Part shown: positions 1-7,384 of the stretch, piece after piece
How the letters are laid out: every line of letters starts with the position of its first letter
How positions within the stretch are numbered: position 1 is the stretch's first letter
From: GCA-2688105 sp964499445
GTDB lineage: Bacteria; Chloroflexota; Dehalococcoidia; Dehalococcoidales; GCA-2688105
DNA: 12,003 nucleotides
Assembly (NCBI GenBank): GCA_964499445.1
Contig: CAZCLE010000034.1
Span: 1 to 12,003, forward strand
Reading direction: 5' to 3'
Notes under the pieces: generated by a model
What the model was told of the DNA's origin: nothing
What the model saw: only the letters and a program-made list of their open reading frames with translations
The model's database searches: none
Made by a program: the position numbers and the translations under genes

Positions 1-37
1 CATATAGATTGCCCATATGGGGTAAACCTACACGCAT
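1..37 (-). CDS. Partial CDS: N-terminus of a second acyl-CoA dehydratase activase-related protein
   Basis: Only the first 12 codons are inside the window, reading from an ATG at 37 down to base 1: MRVGLPHMGNLY. This closely resembles, from memory, the opening of the second component of the DUF2229/CoA-activase-related pair (typically M-R-V-x-x-P-H-M-G-N-L-Y). The ATG overlaps the last 10 bases of the upstream gene, whose stop codon is at 28-30, which suggests translational coupling. In this family the two proteins are usually encoded side by side, so the context agrees with the motif. Function cannot be judged from 12 residues, and the identification rests on the motif plus its position. A chance reading frame is possible but unlikely given how well the start motif fits. 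Confidence 0.6.
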   Translation of the reverse strand, partial: MRVGLPHMGNLY

Positions 38-1035
38 AGTTCTACCCTCTTTCTTTTCCTTCTATATATCATATCAAGGAAGGCTTCAAGGCGGGTAATT
101 AGGCCGCCTTCAGCCGTGTGCTCCTCCAGGGTAAGGCTCATAAAGGGAGTGGTCTTCAGCCTGGCTGCCCGCCGGTGCACCGTATCCATCATTAGCGAAT
201 CAGGTCCACAACCGAAGGTCATTATACCAATAACACCATCGGCTCCACCTTGCAAGTAGTGCCCTCCAGCTCCGATTACTTCTTCTCCATATGTCCAGTA
301 GGCGGTGCTGGCCAGTCTGACTGTAGCCGATTCAAGCTCCTCAGCGGTGAGCATCTCCGGGGTTAACACCCTATAATGAGCCTGCTCAAGCCAGTGGATG
401 AGACGGTGATTTATGTGTTCATCATAAAGGAGATAGGGATGACCAATGATAGCAATAGTGCCCAGGGTTGGAGTTGGATTACTGGAAGGCGTTTTTGGCT
501 CTGCCTCAGGGGTGCCCCATATTCTTTCTATTGCCTGTGGGGGCGTTAATCCACGGCGGGACATTAGCTGTTGATAATCCAAGTGGGCTTGCCAGGCGGC
601 TATGCTGGCTTGCCTGACCTTAAACGGACTCCGGGTAAAACGCCGTCCCAGCCGGTAAATAGCTTGATACAGGTCACGCTTCCCTTTATTCACATCTATA
701 TCTATATCCAGGATAGGCGGAGATTCGGGGATAACAGCTCGGGTCATATCAGGTAAACCAAGAAACTTGGAGCAGTTGTAAACCTTCCTTTTCACACTGC
801 GGATGGCCGGAATAAAAATATAGTCGCACTCCCCCACCAGGCAAAGAACATGTCCCAAAAAAACCTTTACCGGCAAGCAAGTATCAGCTACTACTCGAGA
901 CGAGCCTGAGGACAGCATAACCTGAGTGGTTGGAGGTGAAACCACCACCTCTGCCCCCAGTTCCTCAAAGAAGGTCTTCCACATAGGGTAGTATTGGTAA
1001 TAAAGCAGGGCTCGGGGAATGCCTATCTTAGTCAT
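28..1035 (-). CDS. Acyl-CoA dehydratase activase-related protein (DUF2229 family)
   Basis: A 335-residue protein of the DUF2229 / CoA-substrate-specific enzyme activase-related family. Relatives are linked to the ATP-dependent activators and Fe-S components of 2-hydroxyacyl-CoA dehydratases and benzoyl-CoA reductases; their precise reaction is not established. Visible family signatures are the N-terminus IGIPRALLYYQYYP (residues 4-17), ADTCLPVK around Cys53, NCSKF with Cys88, FGCGPD with Cys276, and EEHTAEGGLITRLEAF near residues 304-319. The conserved cysteines are candidate Fe-S ligands (inference). I place the start at ATG 1035 because the family begins exactly there; an upstream in-frame ATG at 1095 would add 20 unrelated residues from inside the preceding gene. 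It overlaps the amidohydrolase stop by 8 bp and the next gene start by 10 bp, so it is an operon member. The segment at residues 175-190 is a Pro/Ser/Thr-rich linker between the two halves. Confidence 0.85.
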   Translation of the reverse strand: MTKIGIPRALLYYQYYPMWKTFFEELGAEVVVSPPTTQVMLSSGSSRVVADTCLPVKVFLGHVLCLVGECDYIFIPAIRSVKRKVYNCSKFLGLPDMTRAVIPESPPILDIDIDVNKGKRDLYQAIYRLGRRFTRSPFKVRQASIAAWQAHLDYQQLMSRRGLTPPQAIERIWGTPEAEPKTPSSNPTPTLGTIAIIGHPYLLYDEHINHRLIHWLEQAHYRVLTPEMLTAEELESATVRLASTAYWTYGEEVIGAGGHYLQGGADGVIGIMTFGCGPDSLMMDTVHRRAARLKTTPFMSLTLEEHTAEGGLITRLEAFLDMIYRRKRKRVELCV

Positions 1036-2203
1036 TTTTCTGCTGAAACTCCCGTTTAACCCTAATAACTGTTTCCGGATTAGCCACCAGGTCAACGACC
1101 GTCATAGCTAGCGCCTTAGCGGCATCAAGTAAACCACAGCTTCCCGCCTCTGAGGCAGCTGCCAGGGCAAACTGGGGGGAATGAACTATTACCTCTTCTG
1201 GGGCTATAGCTACCCGAGGGTGGATACCGGGCACCAGTTGGCTGACATTACCCATATCGGTACTACCGAAGGCCATACTGGGGTCGGAGAGCTTAACCTT
1301 GCGCCCCAGGGATTGCATATTTTGCCTGAATAGTCGGGCTAGGGTTAGATTATTACGCAGGGGGGCGTAGCATATGTCTCCCCACCGATATTCAAGACGG
1401 GCTCCGCTAGCGGTGGCAGCGCCAATAAAACAATTCAGGACCCTCTGTTTTAATTCATTAAGATAGGAATAATCACCGGCGCGGACTAGAAAGGTTCCGG
1501 CACTGTGGGCGGGGACAATATTAGCTGCTTCTCCACCATCGGTAATAATACCATGGATGCGGGCTTTATCCCTAATGTGCTGCCTGAGTGAATTAATACT
1601 GGCAAAGGACTGAAGCATGGCTTCTAAAGCATTGACGCCCGCCTCTGGTTTAGCCGCAGCGTGAGCCGCTTTACCAAAGAATTCAACCTCTAGAGACTGG
1701 CAGGCAAGGGCTTGAGTGGTAGCCACATCATGCACCCCGGGATGCACCATCATCGCCATATCCAAATTATCAAAGGCTCCCCGGTCAGCCATTATTGCCT
1801 TGCCCCCATATAGTTCCTCAGCCGGTGTGCCGATAACCAAGATAGTACCCCCAAATCGGTCAATAGCCAGCTTAGAAGCTACCCCGGCACCAACGGCACT
1901 GGCAGCTATTAAATTATGACCACAGGCGTGCCCAAGACCAGGCAGGGCGTCATACTCAGCCAGAATACCGATAGCCGGTTTCCCCTGTCCATAGCTCCCC
2001 CGGAAAGCAGTCGGCAGTTCACAGATGCCCCGTTCTACAGAGAAGCCATTCTCCTCCAGGTATCGGGTTAACCAGCCTGCCGCCTTAATCTCCTGGAAAC
2101 CTAGCTCAGGATTAGAGTGGATTTTTAAACTCAACTCGCTGAGTTGGTGGCGGCGAGCGTCTATTTCGCTGATAATCGGAGCCTTTAATTTTTCTATATC
2201 CAA
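1028..2203 (-). CDS. M20 family amidohydrolase / metallopeptidase
   Basis: A 391-residue M20-type hydrolase, closest in appearance to the M20D amidohydrolase / peptidase M20 domain-containing protein 2 and AbgB-like group, which cleave amide bonds of N-acyl amino acids, dipeptides or p-aminobenzoyl-glutamate. The substrate cannot be told from sequence. Metal-site motifs are present: GLGHACGHN (residues 89-97; Cys94, His96), GTPAEE (125-130), MMVHPG (His154) and the C-terminal VHSPQF (His341); GSTDMGNVS lies at 313-321. The dimerisation domain occupies roughly residues 170-285. No signal peptide is seen, so it is probably cytoplasmic. The start is TTG at 2203; an in-frame TAG at 2216-2218 leaves no other choice. 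A G-rich stretch at 2207-2212 may serve as Shine-Dalgarno. It is the first gene of the minus-strand operon, and its pairing with the activase-related proteins is unexplained. Confidence 0.88.
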   Translation of the reverse strand: MDIEKLKAPIISEIDARRHQLSELSLKIHSNPELGFQEIKAAGWLTRYLEENGFSVERGICELPTAFRGSYGQGKPAIGILAEYDALPGLGHACGHNLIAASAVGAGVASKLAIDRFGGTILVIGTPAEELYGGKAIMADRGAFDNLDMAMMVHPGVHDVATTQALACQSLEVEFFGKAAHAAAKPEAGVNALEAMLQSFASINSLRQHIRDKARIHGIITDGGEAANIVPAHSAGTFLVRAGDYSYLNELKQRVLNCFIGAATASGARLEYRWGDICYAPLRNNLTLARLFRQNMQSLGRKVKLSDPSMAFGSTDMGNVSQLVPGIHPRVAIAPEEVIVHSPQFALAAASEAGSCGLLDAAKALAMTVVDLVANPETVIRVKREFQQKND

Positions 2204-2236
2204 GTTGCCCCCACTCTAAGGCTTCAACTACTACTT

Positions 2237-2265
2237 ATTATAATTTAACACTACTGGAATTTCTA
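2237..2265 (-). promoter_or_regulatory. Putative sigma70-type promoter of the minus-strand operon
   Basis: On the minus strand a perfect -10 TATAAT (2237-2242) lies 17 bp downstream of TAGAAA (2260-2265), a 4-of-6 match to the -35 consensus. Transcription would start near 2230, giving a leader of about 27 nt before the TTG start at 2203. This is pattern matching only. Confidence 0.5.
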
Positions 2266-2330
2266 GGCTTTGCCACCAGTTTACCTAATATACCATAGCT
2301 ACCAATAGGTGCTGGCATCGTTTAATATGC

Positions 2331-2360
2331 TTGACAAAACTACTTGAACTGTGCTAAACT
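2331..2360 (+). promoter_or_regulatory. Putative sigma70-type promoter of the nusA operon
   Basis: A perfect -35 TTGACA (2331-2336) is followed after 18 bp by TAAACT (2355-2360), a 4-of-6 match to TATAAT that is preceded by TG one base upstream (2352-2353), an extended -10. The predicted start near 2367 gives a nusA leader of about 90 nt that contains the hairpin at 2390-2414. No gene lies between this promoter and nusA. Confidence 0.65.
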
Positions 2361-2389
2361 ATAACATAATTTAAGAAGAGACGAAGATT

Positions 2390-2414
2390 AAGTGGGTTTC
2401 ATTCCCACTTTTTT
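2390..2414 (+). terminator. Terminator-like hairpin (possible attenuator) in the nusA leader
   Basis: A perfect 7-bp stem (AAGTGGG 2390-2396 with CCCACTT 2404-2410), a 7-nt loop, and a run of six T at 2409-2414. It sits between the predicted transcription start and the nusA ribosome binding site, so it could act as an attenuator of the operon. Feedback control of NusA operons by termination or NusA-dependent readthrough is a reasonable inference but is not shown by the sequence. A competing antiterminator is not obvious. Confidence 0.6.
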
Positions 2415-2456
2415 ATTGTATGGCAAATAATAACGGATTGGAGGTCGTAGTCCGGG

Positions 2457-3881
2457 ATGAAAAGCGACTTTCTGCTCGCTATCACCCAACTCTCGGCGGA
2501 GAAGAACCTGCCCAAGGAGGTAGTTATTACCGCCGTAGAGGCAGCTCTGGTATCAGCTTACCGGAAGGATAATTTTGCCGCTAGCCAGAATATTTCGGTC
2601 AAGATTAATCCTACCACGGGCAAAGTTCAGGTATGGGCAGAGAAAGCTGTAGTTGAGCGACCCTCAGATAGTCGCCGCGAAATATCGTTAGATGAGGCAC
2701 GCCGAGTCAAGCCAGATGCCCAGGTTGGTGAGGCTATTGAGGTAGAAGCTACCCCGCATAATGCGGGGCGCATTGCTGCTCAAACCGCCAAACAGGTTAT
2801 TCTGCAGCGTCTCCATGAAGCCGAGCATAGTGCCATATTTGAGGAATACGCTGGTAAGGAAGGCGATATTATCACCGGATTGGTGCAGCGTATCGAGCCC
2901 AGGCAGATACTTATTGATTTGGGTAGAGTAGAAGCACTACTGCCTGCCGCTGAGCAGGTGCCCACTGAAAGGTATCGAGTAGGTCAAAGGCTTAAGGTTT
3001 CCCTTTTAGAGGTAGCCCAGAGCGCTAAAGGGCCTAAGGTAATAGTGTCACGCTCTCACCCAGATTTACTTCGTCGGCTTTTTGAGCTTGAGGTTCCTGA
3101 GGTTTTTAACGGAATAGTGGAAATAAAATCAATTGCCCGTGAAGCCGGTTATCGGAGCAAGGTAGCCGTAGCCGCACGCCAGGAGCGCATTGACCCGGTT
3201 GGTTGCTGTGTTGGCTTGCGCGGCATCAGGATACAAAACATCGTGAGTGAGTTGAATGTTGAAAAGATAGATGTCGTTATGTGGGATAAAGATGCCTCGG
3301 TCTTTATTGCTAATGCCCTTAGCCCAGCCCAGATATTAGGTGTCGAGCTGGATGATAAAGAGGAGGTGGCTACTGTAGTTGTCCCTAATAAGCAACTTTC
3401 ACTAGCCATTGGTAAAGAGGGACAAAATGTTAGACTAGCCGCTAAGCTCACCGGATGTCGAATAGACATTAAGAGTGCCTCAACTGCTGAGGCAGAAAGG
3501 GCAGCCGAAGCTGAGACTTTAACCGAGACCAAAGAAGAGGCCAGAGCTGGTGAGGAGCTTCCTGTCGAAGTACCACCTATTCTGGAGACAGCTTTAGCGC
3601 CTGAAGAAGCCGCAGAAGAAGTTGAAGAGGTTGAAAAAACAAAAGAGGCAGAAGAAGAAGTTGAGCTTTTGCCGGTTTCTTTCGAACCGGAGGTAACACC
3701 GGAAAAACCTCAGGTTCGGTTTGCCGAGGATATTTGGGTATCGGCGCCGACTAAGCCCGAGGCTAAACCAAAGAAGCGGAAAAAGAAAAGCACTCAAGTC
3801 AAGGAGAGTGCCGAGGGTGGCGTCAGGCTTAGGAAACCACGCCGAGAACCAGAAATTCCCGTGGATGAGGAGGAGGATTGA
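2457..3881 (+). CDS. nusA: Transcription termination/antitermination factor NusA
   Basis: A 474-residue NusA, the RNA polymerase-binding factor that modulates pausing, termination and antitermination. Domains in order: N-terminal RNAP-binding domain (about 1-125), S1 domain (about 134-200), KH1 with GLRG at 253-256, and KH2 with IGKEGQN at 318-324. After residue 345 there is no further folded domain. Instead there is a strongly acidic, low-complexity tail with a basic patch near 434-442 (KPKKRKKKS) and an acidic end, unlike the acidic-repeat domains of enterobacterial NusA. The start is ATG 2457, with GGAGG at 2440-2444 (12-nt spacing) and an in-frame TAG at 2448-2450 excluding earlier starts. 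It is first in the operon without rimP upstream. Its stop overlaps the ylxR start codon. Confidence 0.95.
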   Translation: MKSDFLLAITQLSAEKNLPKEVVITAVEAALVSAYRKDNFAASQNISVKINPTTGKVQVWAEKAVVERPSDSRREISLDEARRVKPDAQVGEAIEVEATPHNAGRIAAQTAKQVILQRLHEAEHSAIFEEYAGKEGDIITGLVQRIEPRQILIDLGRVEALLPAAEQVPTERYRVGQRLKVSLLEVAQSAKGPKVIVSRSHPDLLRRLFELEVPEVFNGIVEIKSIAREAGYRSKVAVAARQERIDPVGCCVGLRGIRIQNIVSELNVEKIDVVMWDKDASVFIANALSPAQILGVELDDKEEVATVVVPNKQLSLAIGKEGQNVRLAAKLTGCRIDIKSASTAEAERAAEAETLTETKEEARAGEELPVEVPPILETALAPEEAAEEVEEVEKTKEAEEEVELLPVSFEPEVTPEKPQVRFAEDIWVSAPTKPEAKPKKRKKKSTQVKESAEGGVRLRKPRREPEIPVDEEED

Positions 3882-4156
3882 GTATTAGCCAGCACATACC
3901 GCAGCGAACCTGTGTAGCCTGTCGTAAGGTAAAGACCAAGCGGGAACTAATCCGCCTGGTGCGTATTTCTAATGGAAACGTAGAGGTTGACCTTAGTGGA
4001 AAGAAGACGGGGCGAGGTGCTTATTTATGCCAGTCGCCTGAGTGCTGGGAGGTCGGGCTAAAGCGTGGTCAACTAGAGCATAATTTACGGACAGCTCTTA
4101 CCCAGGAAAATCGCCAGCAGCTTATTAGATATGGAAAAGACTTTATAAGGAGTTAA
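3878..4156 (+). CDS. ylxR: YlxR family RNA-binding protein (DUF448)
   Basis: A 92-residue YlxR/DUF448 protein, a small factor nearly always encoded between nusA and infB. Homologues bind RNA and have been linked to RNase P and to transcription regulation; the role here is inferred from family. Visible features are the RTCVACRKVK motif (about residues 10-19) with the Cys pair, the following REL-RLVR strand, and GRGAYLC..C (about 46-56). The TTG start at 3878 forms a 4-base overlap with the nusA stop (TGA 3879-3881). The purine-rich 3867-3876 stretch, which also encodes the end of NusA, supplies the Shine-Dalgarno sequence. Coupled translation with nusA is likely. No better in-frame start is available near the conserved N-terminus. 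Confidence 0.9.
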   Translation: MSISQHIPQRTCVACRKVKTKRELIRLVRISNGNVEVDLSGKKTGRGAYLCQSPECWEVGLKRGQLEHNLRTALTQENRQQLIRYGKDFIRS

Positions 4157-4159
4157 TAA

Positions 4160-5989
4160 GTGGCAAAGGCAAGTAAACCGGCTAATGTTTCCAAGTCCCC
4201 AGATAAAGGGGTTACTGACTCCTCTTCATCACCAAAGGCACAACTGGTTGAGATTCCCCATACCTTAGGTATAAGGCAACTGGCCGACCTTATACAGGCT
4301 AGTGCTATAGACATTATCAAGCAACTGATGAGAAACGGCATTATGGCTAATATTAATCAGGTTATTGACTACGAAGCCGCCGCCACCGTAGCCACCGCCC
4401 TTGGTTATGAACCACGCCTCAAGCCCAGGACGACTCAAGGTGTAGCCAGTGCTATTGGTGGGGTTAAGAGACAGCACCCCCAGGACGAGGAATTTGGTGG
4501 TCTACGACCACGCCCGCCGGTAGTTACTATTATGGGACATGTTAATCATGGCAAGACCAGACTTTTGGATGCTATTCGACAAACTAACGTGATGGCTACC
4601 GAAGCTGGGGGTATTACTCAACATATTGGAGCCTATCAAGTAAAGGTCAACGGGCAAAAGATTACTTTCTTAGACACGCCGGGTCATGAAGCCTTCACTG
4701 CTATGCGAGCTCGGGGAGCGCTGGTAACCGATGTCACTGTTTTGGTGGTGGCCGCTGATGATGGGGTAATGCCACAGACTTTGGAAGCCATAGACCATGC
4801 CCGGGCGGCTGGGGTGCCCATCGTGGTGGCTATTAATAAAATTGACAAACCTGAGGCTAACCCTGAACTGGTTAAACAACAGCTGGCTGACGCTGGTCTA
4901 GTTATTGAGGAGTGGGGAGGCGATACCGTCTGCGGTCAAATTTCGGCTAAAGAGAAAAAAGGCATCCCTGAGCTGCTGGAAAGCATCCTGATTGTGGCTG
5001 AGATGGAGGACCTCAGGGCAAATCCATCCAGACCGGCAGAGGGAGTAGTTATCGAAGCCGAGATGGACAAGACTAAAGGACCATTAGCTACCGTGCTAGT
5101 CCATACCGGGACCTTAAAGCTTAGCGACACTGTAGTAGTTGGCACCACATGGGGTAGGTTAAGAGCCATGTTTAATGATACCGGTAAGCGGGTGAGGAAG
5201 GCTGAGCCATCTACCCCGGTTGAACTCCTGGGACTGGACAGTGTGCCTCAAGCGGGGGATATCCTGACGGTTGTGGCTAGCGAACAGCAGGCACGAGCTT
5301 TAATACAAAAACGGCAACTGGAGATGAAGCAACAGGCACCATCAGTGAACCTCAATAATCTACTTGACCAAATAAGTGCCGGTCAGATAAAAGAGCTTAA
5401 TGTTATTCTTAAGACCGACGTTCAAGGTAGTATAGAACCGATAAGAAGTTCTTTGGAACGGCTGGGGACAAAGGAAGTTCAGGTCAGGGTTATCCATAGT
5501 AGCAGTGGTAATATTACTGAGAGCGATGTTATGTTAGCTATTGCCTCTAAGGGACTCATTATTGGTTTTAATACCGGCACTGAGCCAGGAGCACGGCGAC
5601 TGGCGGATGTGGAAAGGGTGAGCATTCGCCATTACGATGTAATTTATAATCTGGCAGATGATGTGAGCAAAGCGCTTAAAGGTATGCTGGAACCCTCTTA
5701 TATCGATGTTATCGAGGGGCGGGCTGAGGTGCGGGCTGTCTTTTCCACCACCAAAAGGCAAAAGGTAGCCGGTGCCTATATTACCGAAGGCAAGGTAAGT
5801 CGAGGGGTCTCAGTAAAGGTAAAGCGTCAGGAGCAAGTAGCTTGTGAATCTACCGTTAATAGTCTGAGACACTTCAAGGACGATGTTAAGGAAGTGAGCG
5901 CCGGCTCTGAGTGTGGGGTGGGCGTCAAAGATTTTAGTGACTTTCAAGTTGGTGATGTTTTAGAGTTTTTCCGGAGGGAGAACAGGTAG
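4160..5989 (+). CDS. infB: Translation initiation factor IF-2 (short form)
   Basis: A 609-residue IF-2, the GTPase that brings fMet-tRNA to the 30S subunit and promotes subunit joining. It is short because the long N-terminal extension is missing: only about 30 residues precede the IF2_N domain (33-84). The G domain follows (about 118-285), with P-loop GHVNHGKT at 126-133, switch I GGITQHIGAY 150-159, DTPGHE 172-177, NKID 226-229 and SAK 262-264. Domain II is about 296-375, domain III about 400-500, and the tRNA-binding C-terminal domain ends with LRHFKDDVKEV..GSECGVGV. The P-loop has Asn129 where translational GTPases almost always have Asp (see findings). The start is GTG 4160, with AAGGAG at 4147-4152 (7-nt spacing), three bases after the ylxR stop. 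Member of the nusA operon. Confidence 0.96.
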   Translation: MAKASKPANVSKSPDKGVTDSSSSPKAQLVEIPHTLGIRQLADLIQASAIDIIKQLMRNGIMANINQVIDYEAAATVATALGYEPRLKPRTTQGVASAIGGVKRQHPQDEEFGGLRPRPPVVTIMGHVNHGKTRLLDAIRQTNVMATEAGGITQHIGAYQVKVNGQKITFLDTPGHEAFTAMRARGALVTDVTVLVVAADDGVMPQTLEAIDHARAAGVPIVVAINKIDKPEANPELVKQQLADAGLVIEEWGGDTVCGQISAKEKKGIPELLESILIVAEMEDLRANPSRPAEGVVIEAEMDKTKGPLATVLVHTGTLKLSDTVVVGTTWGRLRAMFNDTGKRVRKAEPSTPVELLGLDSVPQAGDILTVVASEQQARALIQKRQLEMKQQAPSVNLNNLLDQISAGQIKELNVILKTDVQGSIEPIRSSLERLGTKEVQVRVIHSSSGNITESDVMLAIASKGLIIGFNTGTEPGARRLADVERVSIRHYDVIYNLADDVSKALKGMLEPSYIDVIEGRAEVRAVFSTTKRQKVAGAYITEGKVSRGVSVKVKRQEQVACESTVNSLRHFKDDVKEVSAGSECGVGVKDFSDFQVGDVLEFFRRENR

Positions 5990-6014
5990 AAATCTTTAAC
6001 CGGAGAAAATAATT

Positions 6015-6368
6015 ATGACACACCGTATTGAGCGGGTGAATAATCTCATTCGCCAGGAAATTAGCGAGTTGCTTCAGCGCCAGGTCAAAGACCCGCGACT
6101 TGGCAGTTTTGTAACTGTGACCGAGGTTTCCACCTCTCCTGACCTGAAATATGCCAAGATATTCGTCAGCCGAATAGGTAGCGAGGGGGAAAAACAGGAG
6201 ACACTAAGCGTATTAGCTGGTGCTTCAGGTTTCCTCCGCAATGAGCTGGCTAAGCGTTTGAACTTACGACGCATTCCTGAACTAAGCTTTCAGTGGGATG
6301 ATTCAATTGAGCGTGGAACTCACCTCTTACAACTGATTGACAAGATTAGCCCGGACAGAGAGCATTGA
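6015..6368 (+). CDS. rbfA: Ribosome-binding factor A (RbfA)
   Basis: A 117-residue RbfA, a single KH-fold protein that assists late maturation of the 30S subunit around the 5' end of 16S rRNA. Family features are R-V-N-N-L-I-R-Q-E-I at the N-terminus, KDPRLG..VTVTEVSTSPDLKYAKIFVS (about 25-52), and the ELAKRLNLRRIPELSF region near the C-terminus with the kinked-helix pattern. Length is typical. ATG 6015 is preceded by GGAG at 6002-6005. It lies 25 bp after infB and six bases before truB, in the same operon. The DHH-family phosphoesterase gene that follows rbfA in many bacteria is absent. Confidence 0.95.
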   Translation: MTHRIERVNNLIRQEISELLQRQVKDPRLGSFVTVTEVSTSPDLKYAKIFVSRIGSEGEKQETLSVLAGASGFLRNELAKRLNLRRIPELSFQWDDSIERGTHLLQLIDKISPDREH

Positions 6369-6374
6369 AAAACA

Positions 6375-7271
6375 GTGGATGGCATACTAAATATTAACAA
6401 GCCTTGGGGCAAGACATCCTTTAGCATTGTAGCCATGGTGAAGCGGCTGAGTGGTGAGCGGCGCGTTGGGCACGCCGGCACCCTTGACCCGACAGCTACC
6501 GGTGTTTTGCCGGTTTGTCTGGGTCAGGGGACACGTATTATCGAGTTTTTGGTCGATGCCACCAAGGCTTATCAGGCTCAGATTGAACTGGGTGTAACTA
6601 CAGATACCTATGATGCCAGTGGCAAGATTACTCAGAAGCAAGACCCCTCCCGGATTAGCCAGGGTCAACTGGAGTCAGCACTTACCTCTTTCTGCGGTTT
6701 AATACAGCAGACCCCCCCTATGTATAGTGCGGTAAAATATCAGGGTAAGCGACTTTACCAGTTAGCACGGGCTGGCATCGAGGTTGAGCGGGAAAGCCGA
6801 CCGACTAAAATCTATCATTTACAGCTTATAGACTGGCAGCCGCCCATATTTACTATTGAAGTAGTATGTGGCAAAGGTACCTATATCCGCTCACTAGCTC
6901 ATGATTTAGGGCAGACCCTGGGTTGCGGGGCTAATTTGAAGAACCTAATTCGCTTGAGGTGCGGTGCTTTCAATATTAGGGATGCCGTTTCTATGCCCCA
7001 GCTTGAAGACGCCTTCCGCTACGGGTACTGGCAGTATCTTATCTATCCCATAGATACCGTGCTTTTACACTGGACAGCTATGGTAGTTAGCAATGATACG
7101 GAACGGGTTATAAGGAATGGGAGCCCCTTGGTTTTAGAGAACTGTGACAGCTCAGCGCCGTCTTCTTCTGAAAATCATTGCCGTGCCTATAACCCCGATG
7201 GTCGCTTCTTAGGTGTGCTACGCTTCAACCCGGAAAGAGGGCAGTGGCAACCCAAGAAGGTTTTCCTGTAG
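6375..7271 (+). CDS. truB: tRNA pseudouridine(55) synthase TruB
   Basis: A 298-residue TruB, which isomerises U55 in the T-loop of tRNAs. Motifs: GILNINKPWGKTS at the N-terminus, RRVGHAGTLDPTATGVLPVCLG with catalytic Asp38, KAYQ with Tyr67, PPMYSAVKYQGKRLYQLAR (114-132), GKGTYIRSLAHDLG (166-179), and LIRLRCGAF. The C-terminal 70 or so residues would be the PUA-like tRNA-binding part. The start is GTG 6375; the rbfA stop at 6366-6368 is in the same frame and leaves no alternative initiator. No good Shine-Dalgarno is seen just upstream, so translation may depend on reinitiation after rbfA. Last gene of the nusA operon. The ribF and rpsO genes that often follow truB are not here. Confidence 0.95.
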   Translation: MDGILNINKPWGKTSFSIVAMVKRLSGERRVGHAGTLDPTATGVLPVCLGQGTRIIEFLVDATKAYQAQIELGVTTDTYDASGKITQKQDPSRISQGQLESALTSFCGLIQQTPPMYSAVKYQGKRLYQLARAGIEVERESRPTKIYHLQLIDWQPPIFTIEVVCGKGTYIRSLAHDLGQTLGCGANLKNLIRLRCGAFNIRDAVSMPQLEDAFRYGYWQYLIYPIDTVLLHWTAMVVSNDTERVIRNGSPLVLENCDSSAPSSSENHCRAYNPDGRFLGVLRFNPERGQWQPKKVFL

Positions 7272-7324
7272 CTGATAGTCGGCTGAGAAGCCCAGGTCTC
7301 TGGTAAATAAAACACCAAAAAGCC

Positions 7325-7354
7325 TTGACAGCTTGCCTATAATAGAGATATAGT
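7325..7354 (+). promoter_or_regulatory. Putative strong promoter of the small zinc-ribbon gene
   Basis: A perfect -35 TTGACA (7325-7330), an 18-bp spacer and -10 TATAGT (7349-7354, 5 of 6). The predicted start near 7361 leaves about 24 nt before the TTG start at 7385. A TATAAT at 7338-7343 is also present but only 7 bp from the -35 box, so it is not its partner. Confidence 0.65.
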
Positions 7355-7370
7355 TCAAACACTGCTAAAA

Positions 7371-7376
7371 AGGAGG
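7371..7376 (+). promoter_or_regulatory. Ribosome binding site deciding a TTG start
   Basis: AGGAGG lies 8 nt before the TTG at 7385. This near-ideal Shine-Dalgarno supports translation of a gene only 45 codons long with a non-ATG start. Confidence 0.75.
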
Positions 7377-7384
7377 TAAAAAAA

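Noticed and set aside
1036..1095. Longer N-terminus of the DUF2229 protein starting at ATG 1095
   Set aside because: The extra 20 residues lie inside the amidohydrolase gene and do not fit the family, whose conserved start (MTKIGIPRALLYY) begins at 1035.
3149..3532. 127-codon minus-strand open frame opposite nusA
   Set aside because: It is antisense to conserved KH domains, is Ser-rich low-complexity, and has no family resemblance or ribosome site; a shadow of codon bias.
7281..7303. Terminator of the nusA operon after truB
   Set aside because: GGCT-GAGA-AGCC and CCAG-GTCT-CTGG are 4-bp stems that share a base and are not followed by a T-run; no intrinsic terminator was found there.
7338..7343. 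Perfect TATAAT as the -10 box of the zinc-ribbon gene
   Set aside because: Only 7 bp from the TTGACA, and no -35-like hexamer lies 16-18 bp upstream; TATAGT at 7349-7354 has the correct spacing.
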